This document shows positions 35,370 to 43,117 of a stretch of 64,000 bases of DNA, piece after piece (positions within the stretch are counted from its first letter, which is position 1; each line of letters starts with the position of its first letter). The stretch comes from an uncultured Flavobacteriaceae bacterium (GTDB taxonomy: Bacteria > Bacteroidota > Bacteroidia > Flavobacteriales > Flavobacteriaceae). Below the pieces are notes generated by a model, which saw nothing but the letters and a program-made list of their open reading frames with translations, had not been told where the DNA came from and searched no databases. The position numbers and the translations under genes were made by a program. The stretch is from positions 186,001 to 250,000 of the forward strand of contig CANMSH010000001.1 of the NCBI GenBank assembly GCA_947500525.1. Direction: 5' to 3'.

Positions 35370-36890
35370 ATGTACAAAATTACCTTTAAGTCATCAATAG
35401 TACTATTTATGCTTTTTTCGATTGGTATCAATGCCCAGAAAGTAAGTTCTAAACTTATCGATTCCATTAGTAAAGAACCCATACCTTATGCCAACATTAT
35501 CTTTAAAAAAGGAGGAACAATTAGTAACGAGGAAGGAAAATTCACATTTCTATTTGGTAAGAATGCAAAACCATCCGATACATTGATGATCTCGTGTATT
35601 GGTTATGAAACTATAAAAAAACCACTGACGCAATTTACAGATAGTGTCATATTCATGTCGCCTAAAACCAATGAATTACGTGAAGTTATCCTAACAAACA
35701 AAAACTATACTGCAGAAGAGATTATTGAAAAAGTGCAAGAAAACATTACTAAAAATTATAATTTCGATCTCACGAAAAAACGTTTGTTTTTTAGACAATC
35801 GAGCCATCAAAATTTTGTGAAGTCAGATTACAAGTTAAAGAAGTCATCTATTAAAGAGTTTAACAAAGCTTTTTTAGATAGTGTCTTGAGAAGTGTTCCT
35901 AAAAACAATGCCTATTATACTGAAGTTTTATGCGATCTTTATGGAAACTTTACTAAAAGCAAACAAAAAATCGATATGATTAAGGCGTCCGAATTGTATG
36001 ATAAAAACAACGAGATAGGACTTACAGCTTTTGAAGAAAAATTTGAGAGAATTATTAACGAGAACGTGAAACCTGACTCTTATTTTAAAATAAAGTCTGG
36101 CATCTTTTCTCAAAAAATTCAGCCAGAAGATTTAAAGGGCAAAGAGATTGATTCAACTGATGCTGAAGCCTTAAAAAAGAAGTTAGAAGATCAAAAGAAA
36201 AGGGAAGCTGAGAGAAAATCTAATTTTTCTAAATATCGTAAGACCACATTAGCAGATATGATGCAAGATCTTTTCTTTCAAGAAAAAACAAAACTTAATT
36301 TTATTCGCAAATCAAACAAATATAGGTTTGAGATCGTCGATTTAGCATATGTCGGTAATGATGCGGCATACGTTATTAAATTTGTACCAAAAGGATCTGC
36401 AGATTATAAAGGCACCTTGTACGTAAACATGAGCGATTTTGCGATTTTAAGAGCCGATTATGAAAACGTGAAGTTGGTCAAAAACTTTAAATTACTAGGA
36501 ATTTCGTTCAGCATATTCAGATCTAAAGGAAAAATGATCTTTTCTAAAGACGATTCTAACCTCTATAGTTTGCAATATTTAGAAAAGGATGATGCGAGTA
36601 GATTTGGTATTAGACGTCCATTAAAAATTGTTGAAAAGAACAAAAATGTCAAAGGTAGGCGTAAACAAAATGAATTGTCTGTTAAATTGGATATGGCTAT
36701 GACAAATTCAGAAAAATTTGAAGTGGTATTTTTCGATACACGCGCAATAAGCAACTCTGATTTCGATGGCTTCAAAGAAAAAAACACTGTTACTGCTACT
36801 TATATGCCAGCATATAATCCTGAGTTTTGGAAAGGTTATAATATCATAGAACCAAATCAGGCCATAAAAGATTATACTGTAATAGAATAA
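35370..36890 (+). CDS. Carboxypeptidase-regulatory-like (CarboxypepD_reg) surface protein
   Basis: 506 residues with signal peptide (MYKITFKSSIVLFMLFSIGINAQ). Residues about 25-105 form a CarboxypepD_reg-like beta-sandwich (KLIDSISKEPIPYANIIFKKGGTISNEEGKFTF, DTLMISCIGYETIKK). The rest is a long region common in Bacteroidetes that contains a charged coiled-coil stretch around residues 263-285 and a C-terminal beta-rich part. Likely periplasmic or outer-membrane; function unknown. It ends at a bidirectional terminator. Confidence 0.8.
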   Translation: MYKITFKSSIVLFMLFSIGINAQKVSSKLIDSISKEPIPYANIIFKKGGTISNEEGKFTFLFGKNAKPSDTLMISCIGYETIKKPLTQFTDSVIFMSPKTNELREVILTNKNYTAEEIIEKVQENITKNYNFDLTKKRLFFRQSSHQNFVKSDYKLKKSSIKEFNKAFLDSVLRSVPKNNAYYTEVLCDLYGNFTKSKQKIDMIKASELYDKNNEIGLTAFEEKFERIINENVKPDSYFKIKSGIFSQKIQPEDLKGKEIDSTDAEALKKKLEDQKKREAERKSNFSKYRKTTLADMMQDLFFQEKTKLNFIRKSNKYRFEIVDLAYVGNDAAYVIKFVPKGSADYKGTLYVNMSDFAILRADYENVKLVKNFKLLGISFSIFRSKGKMIFSKDDSNLYSLQYLEKDDASRFGIRRPLKIVEKNKNVKGRRKQNELSVKLDMAMTNSEKFEVVFFDTRAISNSDFDGFKEKNTVTATYMPAYNPEFWKGYNIIEPNQAIKDYTVIE

Positions 36891-36893
36891 ACC

Positions 36894-36925
36894 AAGTAGA
36901 GGCTTTTTCGTCTCTACTTTTTTAT
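36894..36925. terminator. Bidirectional terminator overlapping the DoxX gene end
   Basis: Stem AAGTAGAG/CTCTACTT with a 10-nt loop GCTTTTTCGT, followed by T6. It starts 3 nt after the + strand stop and overlaps the DoxX stop (36914-36916) on -. Confidence 0.8.
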
Positions 36926-37336
36926 TTTCCATGCTTTCCAAGCTCCTGTAGACCATAGCACCCAAATAATTAAAATAGGTTGAAAGAAAAGGCGTATGAG
37001 TCTCGCTCTATCTGAATTCAAAGCGCCGAAAGCGTCTATTTGGTTTATATATTGATGTATGTTTCCAGGAAAAATCAAAACGAAAAATAGTGCTAAAGTC
37101 AGGCCCACTTTCGCCCGCTGTTGTATCCAAAATAACAAAGCAATACCTAATAATATTTCGATAACACCCGATGCAAGAACAACCAAATCTTTACTTAATG
37201 GAAGCCAATCTGGTACTTGCGCTTGAAATTCTACTCTTTTAAATGTAAGATGGCCGAACCCAGCGTATAACATAAAACAAGCAAGTAAAATTCTAAAGAT
37301 ATTTTGAATGAGCGACGTTTTCACATATGATTTCAT
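36914..37336 (-). CDS. DoxX-like membrane protein
   Basis: 140 residues with four hydrophobic helices: IFRILLACFMLYAGFGHLTF, LVVLASGVIEILLGIALLFWI, VGLTLALFFVLIFPGNIHQYI, and LIRLFFQPILIIWVLWSTGAW. The FMLYAGFGHL opening and IEILLGIALL segment fit the DoxX/DUF4267-like superfamily of small quinone-associated or unknown membrane proteins. Divergent from the ars operon, with 124 nt between starts. Function unknown. Confidence 0.75.
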   Translation of the reverse strand: MKSYVKTSLIQNIFRILLACFMLYAGFGHLTFKRVEFQAQVPDWLPLSKDLVVLASGVIEILLGIALLFWIQQRAKVGLTLALFFVLIFPGNIHQYINQIDAFGALNSDRARLIRLFFQPILIIWVLWSTGAWKAWKIKK

Positions 37337-37421
37337 AGATATACATTGTTTTAGAATAAATTAACAAGAGCTTTTTAAAGTGACATTAACTTTAGAAAGG
37401 TTCAACAAATATATTTAATAT

Positions 37422-37459
37422 TTGGTGTTATAAATATTAATCGTATATTTGCGATATAC
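37422..37459 (+). promoter_or_regulatory. ars operon promoter with operator-like dyad
   Basis: TTG (37422-37424), exactly 19 nt, then TATATTTG (37444-37451): a textbook Bacteroidetes promoter. The dyad GTATA-N7-TATAC (37443-37459) covers the -7 box and ends 1 nt before the arsR ATG, a position expected for ArsR repression. The leader is only a few nucleotides. Confidence 0.75.
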
Positions 37460-37460
37460 T

Positions 37461-37793
37461 ATGAGTAAAACCATTCAACATATAGACTATAGTGAAGAAA
37501 CAGAAGTTTTAGCGCGTTTTGCAAAAGCTTTGGGTCATCCAACGCGGTTGATTATTTTAAAATATTTAAGCAATCAAAGTTGCTGCTATACTGGTGATTT
37601 AGTAGAGGCACTTCCTTTAGCTCAATCTACCATATCGCAACATTTAAAAGAATTAAAAGATGCTGGGCTAATTGAAGGTGAAATAAATCCACCAAAAATT
37701 AAATATTGCATCCACCAGGTCAATTGGAAAAAAGCCATGCGGTTGTTTTCAACTTTGTTTGAAGAAGATTTTAAATCGATCAAATGTTGTTGA
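37461..37793 (+). CDS. arsR: ArsR-type arsenite-responsive repressor
   Basis: 110 residues from ATG 37461. Winged helix with ALGHPTRLIILKYLS, recognition helix LAQSTISQHLKELKDAGLIEG and wing PKIKYCIH. Candidate As(III) ligands are Cys41-Cys42 (NQSCCYTGDLV, at the place of the classic ELCVCDL site) and the terminal Cys109-Cys110 (KSIKCC). It would repress its own operon and be released by arsenite. A TTG 12 nt upstream is part of the -7 box and was rejected as start. Confidence 0.92.
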   Translation: MSKTIQHIDYSEETEVLARFAKALGHPTRLIILKYLSNQSCCYTGDLVEALPLAQSTISQHLKELKDAGLIEGEINPPKIKYCIHQVNWKKAMRLFSTLFEEDFKSIKCC

Positions 37794-37827
37794 CTTTTTT
37801 TAAAATATATCATCGTAAAATAACGAT

Positions 37828-38325
37828 TTGGACTTAGAGTTAAAACATATAAGTCAAGACAATTGGAGTGCTATTGCCCGTATCTATGAACACGGAATGA
37901 AGACAGACACGGCAACCTTTGAAATTGTCGTTCCTTCTTGGGAACATTGGCACCAATCACATCTAGCACCTTGTCGCATCGCGGCATGGCATATGTCAAA
38001 AATAGTAGGCTGGGCGGCCTTGTCTAGAGTATCTAATAGAACTGTATACCGAGGAGTCGCCGAAGTGAGCTTATATGTTGATACTAATTATACCAAGAAT
38101 GGTATTGGAACCCAACTTTTAACTAACCTTATTAAAGAAAGTGAAAAAGAAGGTATTTGGACTTTACAAGCAGCTATTTTTCGTGAAAATGAAGCTAGCC
38201 TGCGTCTACATAAAAAAGTTGGGTTTCGAGAAATAGGTTATAGAGAAAGAATAGGTAAACGAAATGGGGTTTGGTATGACAACCTACTATTAGAAAGAAG
38301 AAGTAAAACAATAGGAATTAATTAA
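37828..38325 (+). CDS. GNAT acetyltransferase, ArsN/phosphinothricin-acetyltransferase-like
   Basis: 165 residues. IARIYEHGMKTDTATFEIVVPSWEHW is the family opening of Pat/Bar/ArsN acetyltransferases, and VAEVSLYVDTNYTKNGIGTQLL holds the acetyl-CoA loop; NEASLRLHKKVGFREIG is the closing motif. In ars operons this family acetylates arsinothricin or related amino acids. The only suitable start is TTG at 37828. It follows arsR by 34 nt and precedes the membrane protein gene by 5 nt. Confidence 0.8.
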   Translation: MDLELKHISQDNWSAIARIYEHGMKTDTATFEIVVPSWEHWHQSHLAPCRIAAWHMSKIVGWAALSRVSNRTVYRGVAEVSLYVDTNYTKNGIGTQLLTNLIKESEKEGIWTLQAAIFRENEASLRLHKKVGFREIGYRERIGKRNGVWYDNLLLERRSKTIGIN

Positions 38326-38330
38326 ATCAA

Positions 38331-38906
38331 ATGATTATGGAAATTCTTTATTTTTTAAGTACACTATGTTTACTATTATTTATGTTATTGGCCACATATG
38401 ACGGTTTTTATCTTCATATTTTTAAATATGAATTATTCAACCATCGCGAAAGTCAATTTGAACACAACCTTCATGCGGCAAGGGCAATTTTATTTCCAAT
38501 TATTGTGTGGTTTCTTTTCATAGACGCTACGCATATTGGTTTTTGGATTGCTATGACTGCTGTCTTTATTGATTTAATTGTTTTAGGTATTGATGCTTAT
38601 TATGAAAAAGATAGTAGAACATTCATGGGAGGTTTACCCACCTCTGAATATATTATTCACCTATTTGCGAATAGTTTTCATTTTGCAGCAATTATCTTGA
38701 TCATCGCAAGCAAAGTAAATATCTCTAATAATCAAATTCAACTTATTCTTTCTAATGATGATAACATCGGAACCAGTTTCATGCAGTTTGTCGCAATTAA
38801 TATCATTCCAGGTGCGATTATCTTAGCCATACTTCATGTGCTATTATCTTTTGATTTTGGTAAAACCAGATGGAACTATTTAAGAAGAAAAATAAGCTGT
38901 TGTTAA
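38331..38906 (+). CDS. Unrecognised polytopic membrane protein of the ars operon, C-terminal Cys-Cys
   Basis: 191 residues with about five transmembrane helices (near 4-22, 50-66, 68-88, 108-127, 150-172). Notable are clustered histidines before helix 2 (EHNLHAAR) and in helix 4 (HLFANSFHFAA), and a basic tail ending RRKISCC. I do not recognise the family. Its position inside the operon and its Cys-Cys end, shared with ArsR and the DUF6428 protein, suggest As(III) contact or handling at the membrane; that is inference. Confidence 0.7.
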   Translation: MIMEILYFLSTLCLLLFMLLATYDGFYLHIFKYELFNHRESQFEHNLHAARAILFPIIVWFLFIDATHIGFWIAMTAVFIDLIVLGIDAYYEKDSRTFMGGLPTSEYIIHLFANSFHFAAIILIIASKVNISNNQIQLILSNDDNIGTSFMQFVAINIIPGAIILAILHVLLSFDFGKTRWNYLRRKISCC

Positions 38907-38916
38907 AATAAAAATT

Positions 38917-39408
38917 ATGAAAACACAAGATTTTTTAAACGTATTAAAAGAAAACCAAGGCAAGGCATTATTATTTGAATATCAAGAAAATAATTTTGTA
39001 GACACGAATTATCACATTACCGAAGTGAAAAACACAGTAATACATTCTGTAGATTGCGGCGGGAAGACTGATCAATGGAACGAGACCATTATTCAACTAT
39101 GGGAAAGCCCAGAAGAAAAGGGCAAGCTAGGTTATTTAAAATCTGACAAAGCCTTATCTATCCTAGAAAGAGTTCACAACTTACACCCAATTGATGGAAA
39201 CGCTATTCTAAAGTTTGAATACAGTAATGAGACTTTTCATAAAGCACACTTAGAAGTTCAGCAATTTGAAATAACAAATAGCAAAATAATTGTTCAATTA
39301 TTTGTTTCTCAAACGGATTGTAAAGCTAAAGATACTTGTGGAGTACCCGAAACAATGTTAGCCAATGACGATAAAAATTCTTGTTCACCTGGTTCAGGAT
39401 GTTGTTAA
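38917..39408 (+). CDS. DUF6428 family protein (ars-operon associated)
   Basis: 163-residue soluble protein. HITEVKNTVIHSVDCGGKTDQWNETIIQLWE, then QTDCKAKDTCGVPE and the tail NSCSPGSGCC match the DUF6428 family found in Bacteroidetes ars operons. The cysteines lie at the DCGG turn, the C-x5-C of DCKAKDTC and the terminal C-x5-CC, an arrangement suited to soft-metal or arsenite binding. Probably an As(III) chaperone or scavenger; biochemical function unproven. Confidence 0.8.
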   Translation: MKTQDFLNVLKENQGKALLFEYQENNFVDTNYHITEVKNTVIHSVDCGGKTDQWNETIIQLWESPEEKGKLGYLKSDKALSILERVHNLHPIDGNAILKFEYSNETFHKAHLEVQQFEITNSKIIVQLFVSQTDCKAKDTCGVPETMLANDDKNSCSPGSGCC

Positions 39409-39461
39409 TCAGGTTAAAAACAAAAAACACCATACTAGTTAAAAAACTATAGACTCATCAA

Positions 39462-40082
39462 ATGAAAAGCAAATTATATCCAGAAATAGAAAATTATATA
39501 CAAGATTTAAAAATATCTACTATTTCTAAAGACCGGAAGGACTTACTTCAATCATTGATCAATTTTATACAAGAAAAAAAAGACAAAAATCTTGAAATTA
39601 AATTAAACTTTATTTGTACTCATAATTCTCGTAGAAGTCATTTATCTCAAATTTGGAGTCAAACAATGGCCTCCTATCATAATATTGAAAATGTTACGTG
39701 TTATTCTGGTGGTACTGAAGCTACGGCGGTTTATCCGATGGTGATCGAAACACTTACTAAAACCGGATTTAAAATAGCATCAAATGATGCAGAGATAAAT
39801 CCGATTTACGATATAAAATTTAGAGAAAATGAACTTAGTGTCAAAGGATTCTCTAAAAAATACGATGATGTGAACAATCCAAACGAATCTTTTGCAGCCA
39901 TCATGACGTGTTCACATGCGGACGAAAATTGTCCTTTCATCTCTGGTGCAGAAAAGCGTATTCCAGTTACTTATGACGACCCTAAAGCTTTTGATAATAC
40001 TCCGCAAAAAGCAGCAAAATATCAAGAGCGAAGTCTTCAAATAGCTACTGAACTATTCTATGTTTTTTCGATGATAGAATGA
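39462..40082 (+). CDS. arsC: Arsenate reductase / low-molecular-weight protein tyrosine phosphatase fold
   Basis: 206 residues. The catalytic loop C-x5-R is Cys52-Arg58 (FICTHNSRRSHLSQ), followed by YSGGTEATAVYPMVIETL and the late general-acid loop VTYDDPKAFDNTP. A second pair in MTCSHADENCPF can relay disulfides as in thioredoxin-coupled ArsC. It reduces arsenate to arsenite, which the channel encoded next can release. The stop overlaps the aquaporin ATG by 4 nt (ATGA). Confidence 0.87.
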   Translation: MKSKLYPEIENYIQDLKISTISKDRKDLLQSLINFIQEKKDKNLEIKLNFICTHNSRRSHLSQIWSQTMASYHNIENVTCYSGGTEATAVYPMVIETLTKTGFKIASNDAEINPIYDIKFRENELSVKGFSKKYDDVNNPNESFAAIMTCSHADENCPFISGAEKRIPVTYDDPKAFDNTPQKAAKYQERSLQIATELFYVFSMIE

Positions 40083-40849
40083 AATATTATAAAGAATATT
40101 TCGGTGAGTTTTTAGGAACCTTTTTATTAGTCTTTATAGGTTGTGGTGCCGTGGGCTTATCAATCTTTTCAACAATTTTGACAAGTTTGTTTCAGGTTGC
40201 CATTGTATTCGGAACTGGTGTAACAATCGCAATATTTGCAGTGAAGAAATGGTGTCCAGCCCATTTAAATCCGGCAGTGAGCATCGCCATGTTTTGCTCC
40301 AAAAAATTAGATGGATTTAAACTCCCTTGGTATATTGGATCTCAATTATTAGGTGCTTTAGTTGGAGCAATTATACTCTATCTTACTTTTGCAGAGACCA
40401 TATTTCTCTATGAACAAACTCATCATATAGTAAGAGGTAGCAACACTTCGGTGCGAACAAGCATGATGTTTGGAGAATACTTCCCAAATCCAAGTTACTT
40501 ACATACTATAAAATGTTCGCATATATTAGCTTGTTTTATGGAAGGTATTGGTACTTTTTCACTCGTCTTCATTATTTTTAGATTGACTAATAAAACCGGG
40601 CAAGTGCATCGTCATTTAATTCCAATTCTAATCGGTGCGACCGTCACTATTTTAATATGCTTCATTGCACCTTATACACAAGGAGGGTTTAATCCGGCAA
40701 GAGATTTTTCACCGAGGATTATTGCGTATTTTGCTGGCTGGAAATCAGCAGCTTTCCCTTCTATATCCTTTAGTTTTCTAACGGTCTACATTCTATCACC
40801 AATTCTTGGGGGAATTGGAGCCTCATATTTAAACAGACAATTCAAGTAA
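40079..40849 (+). CDS. Aquaglyceroporin (AqpS-type arsenite channel)
   Basis: 256-residue MIP-family channel with six helices and both half-helix motifs intact: Asn-Pro-Ala at 64-66 (HLNPAVS) and 205-207 (FNPARD). The segment WCPAHLNPAVS carries an unusual Cys before the first NPA. No ArsB or Acr3 is present, so As(OH)3 made by ArsC could leave down its gradient, as in the Sinorhizobium aqpS operon. It is translationally coupled to arsC. Converges on galE with 4 nt between stops. Confidence 0.85.
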   Translation: MKYYKEYFGEFLGTFLLVFIGCGAVGLSIFSTILTSLFQVAIVFGTGVTIAIFAVKKWCPAHLNPAVSIAMFCSKKLDGFKLPWYIGSQLLGALVGAIILYLTFAETIFLYEQTHHIVRGSNTSVRTSMMFGEYFPNPSYLHTIKCSHILACFMEGIGTFSLVFIIFRLTNKTGQVHRHLIPILIGATVTILICFIAPYTQGGFNPARDFSPRIIAYFAGWKSAAFPSISFSFLTVYILSPILGGIGASYLNRQFK

Positions 40850-40853
40850 GTTG

Positions 40854-41870
40854 CTATTCAACAAGACTTTGTTGCCATTTCCAAGCAGAAGCAAGTCCAT
40901 CTTTTAAAGAAAGTTCAGCCTGCCAACCAAGGTCATTATTAGCGTAAGTTGTATCAGCATAAGCTTCGACGATATCACCAGCTCTGCGATCTACAATTTT
41001 ATAGTTCAGTTTTTGATTGCTCACTTCTTCAAAAGCATTGATAACCTCTAACACAGTGCTTCCTTTTCCCGTACCAATATTGAATACTTCAAAAGACTCT
41101 TTATTCTTACCGTTTAACAAACGACTCATTGCAACCGTATGTGCTTTTGCCAAATCGACCACATGAATATAATCTCGCACTGCTGTTCCATCAGAAGTAG
41201 GATAATCTCCTCCATAAACTGAAAGCTGCTCTCTTATTCCTATCGCAGTTTGCATAACAAATGGAATTAAATTTTGAGGGACTCCCACAGGTAATTCTCC
41301 AATTTTAGCACTTTTATGCGCTCCAATAGGGTTAAAATAACGCAATGAAATTGCTTTCAGAGCAGATGCTTTAGTAGTATCGTTAATAACGTTTTCACCT
41401 ATTTGTTTTGTGTTTCCATAAGGAGATTCTGCTGTTTTAAAAGGTGCGCTTTCAGTAATTGGCATTTTATCAGCCTGACCATACACCGTACACGAAGAAC
41501 TAAATATTAAATGTTCTATATGATTTTCAGCCATCTCCTCTAACAAATAAATCAAAGAAGAAATATTGTTACGATAATACTTTAACGGTTTTTCTACACT
41601 TTCACCAACAGCTTTCGAAGCTGCAAAATGAATAACCCCATCAATTTCTCTATACTTTTTAAAAAAACTTCGTATTGCGATAGGGTCTTTTAAATCTATA
41701 TTTTCATGGATAGGAGAAATTCCCGTTATCGAAGTAATTCTCTCTAAGACCCCAATCGAAGAATTAGACAAGTCATCTATAATAATAACTTCAAAACCTT
41801 CATTTTGCAACTCTACAACGGTATGCGAACCAATAAAACCTAATCCTCCGGTAACAAGTATTCTTTTCAT
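40854..41870 (-). CDS. galE: UDP-glucose 4-epimerase
   Basis: 338-residue extended short-chain dehydrogenase. NAD-binding GGLGFIGSH (8-16), catalytic Ser-Ser in FSSSCTVYG, YGNTK catalytic Tyr/Lys, and substrate segment LRYFNPIGAHKS plus VPQNLIPFVMQTAIG are all present. It interconverts UDP-glucose and UDP-galactose, feeding LPS and exopolysaccharide. It follows the DegT-family gene by 8 nt. Confidence 0.95.
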   Translation of the reverse strand: MKRILVTGGLGFIGSHTVVELQNEGFEVIIIDDLSNSSIGVLERITSITGISPIHENIDLKDPIAIRSFFKKYREIDGVIHFAASKAVGESVEKPLKYYRNNISSLIYLLEEMAENHIEHLIFSSSCTVYGQADKMPITESAPFKTAESPYGNTKQIGENVINDTTKASALKAISLRYFNPIGAHKSAKIGELPVGVPQNLIPFVMQTAIGIREQLSVYGGDYPTSDGTAVRDYIHVVDLAKAHTVAMSRLLNGKNKESFEVFNIGTGKGSTVLEVINAFEEVSNQKLNYKIVDRRAGDIVEAYADTTYANNDLGWQAELSLKDGLASAWKWQQSLVE

Positions 41871-41878
41871 CGTTATCC

Positions 41879-43033
41879 TTACTTTACAAAATTTAAAATA
41901 GTTTGTGTGATATATTCTAATTGTTCGTTATCAAACTCGGTGTGAATTGGCAATGAAATTACGGTATTAACAAGATCATTAGTTACACTGAAATCTTCTT
42001 CTTTATAACGACTATCTGTATACGCTTTCTGCTTATGAAGTGGCACAGGGTAATAAATTGCGTTCGCAATTCCTTTGCTATTTAAATGTGCTTGCAAATC
42101 TGCTCTATTCACACCATTTAATTTCAGTGTATATTGATGAAAAACATGACAATTACAATTATCACAAAGTACATCTGTATTACAATTTCCTGTTTTTGGT
42201 GTAATTATCTTATCATTGTCTGCAAACGCCTTATTATAAAATCTGGCTACATCTCGTCTTGATTCACAATAACCATCTAAATGCGGTAACTTGATATCCA
42301 AAACCGCAGCTTGTATAGTATCTAGTCGTGAATTTACACCTACTACATCATGATAATAACGAGTATACATCCCGTGATTTACCATACCGCGAAGTGTGTG
42401 TGCGAGGGTATCATCATTGGTGAAAATTGCTCCACCATCACCGTAACATCCTAAATTTTTAGAAGGAAAAAAAGAAGTCGTTCCAACAGTACCAATAGTC
42501 CCTGCTTTCTTCTTGGTGCCGTCACTAAATGTATAATCAGCTCCAATTGCCTGTGCAGTATCTTCTATTACAAATAAATCATGAGTTTCTGCTATTTCCA
42601 TCACCGCTTCCATATTAGAGCATTGTCCAAACAAGTGAACGGGAATAATCGCTTTTGTCTTCGGTGTAATAGACTTTTTTAAGGCCTCAATATCAATATT
42701 AAATGTATCTGGCTCAACGTCAACTAATACTGGCGTTAACTTTAATAAGCCTATTGTTTCCACAGTAGCGGCGAAAGTAAAATCAGCGGTAATAACCTCG
42801 TCACCTTGTTCCAAGCCTAAACCCATCATAGCAATTTGTAATGCATCTGTACCGTTAGCACAAGGGATCACGTGTTTTACATTTAAATAATTTTCTAAAT
42901 TCTTTTGAAAAGATTTTACTTGTGGTCCATTGATAAAGGCAGTATTTTCAATAACCTCCAAAATAGCATTGTCGACTTCATTTTTAATTTTTCCATATTG
43001 ACCTTTTAGGTCGACCATTGGTATATTTTTCAT
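41879..43033 (-). CDS. DegT/DnrJ/EryC1-family aminotransferase
   Basis: 384-residue PLP enzyme of the nucleotide-sugar aminotransferase group. PLP site: SFFPSKNLGCYGDGG with Lys192; upstream VIEDTAQAIGADY binds the cofactor. An extra Cys-rich insert (Cys284, Cys290, Cys293, Cys295) sits just before HVFHQYTLKL. It would make an amino sugar for surface polysaccharide, with galE co-transcribed. The specific sugar is unknown. Confidence 0.92.
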   Translation of the reverse strand: MKNIPMVDLKGQYGKIKNEVDNAILEVIENTAFINGPQVKSFQKNLENYLNVKHVIPCANGTDALQIAMMGLGLEQGDEVITADFTFAATVETIGLLKLTPVLVDVEPDTFNIDIEALKKSITPKTKAIIPVHLFGQCSNMEAVMEIAETHDLFVIEDTAQAIGADYTFSDGTKKKAGTIGTVGTTSFFPSKNLGCYGDGGAIFTNDDTLAHTLRGMVNHGMYTRYYHDVVGVNSRLDTIQAAVLDIKLPHLDGYCESRRDVARFYNKAFADNDKIITPKTGNCNTDVLCDNCNCHVFHQYTLKLNGVNRADLQAHLNSKGIANAIYYPVPLHKQKAYTDSRYKEEDFSVTNDLVNTVISLPIHTEFDNEQLEYITQTILNFVK

Positions 43034-43117
43034 TCAGCTTATTTTCCTATTGATAACGAACAAAAATACGAATTATTTAAGTGCTATAACCCTAAATTTA
43101 TATTTTAGCATTTACTT

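Noticed and set aside
37449-37460. TTG at 37449 as arsR start
   Set aside because: It is part of the -7 promoter box; ATG 37461 gives a normal ArsR N-terminus.
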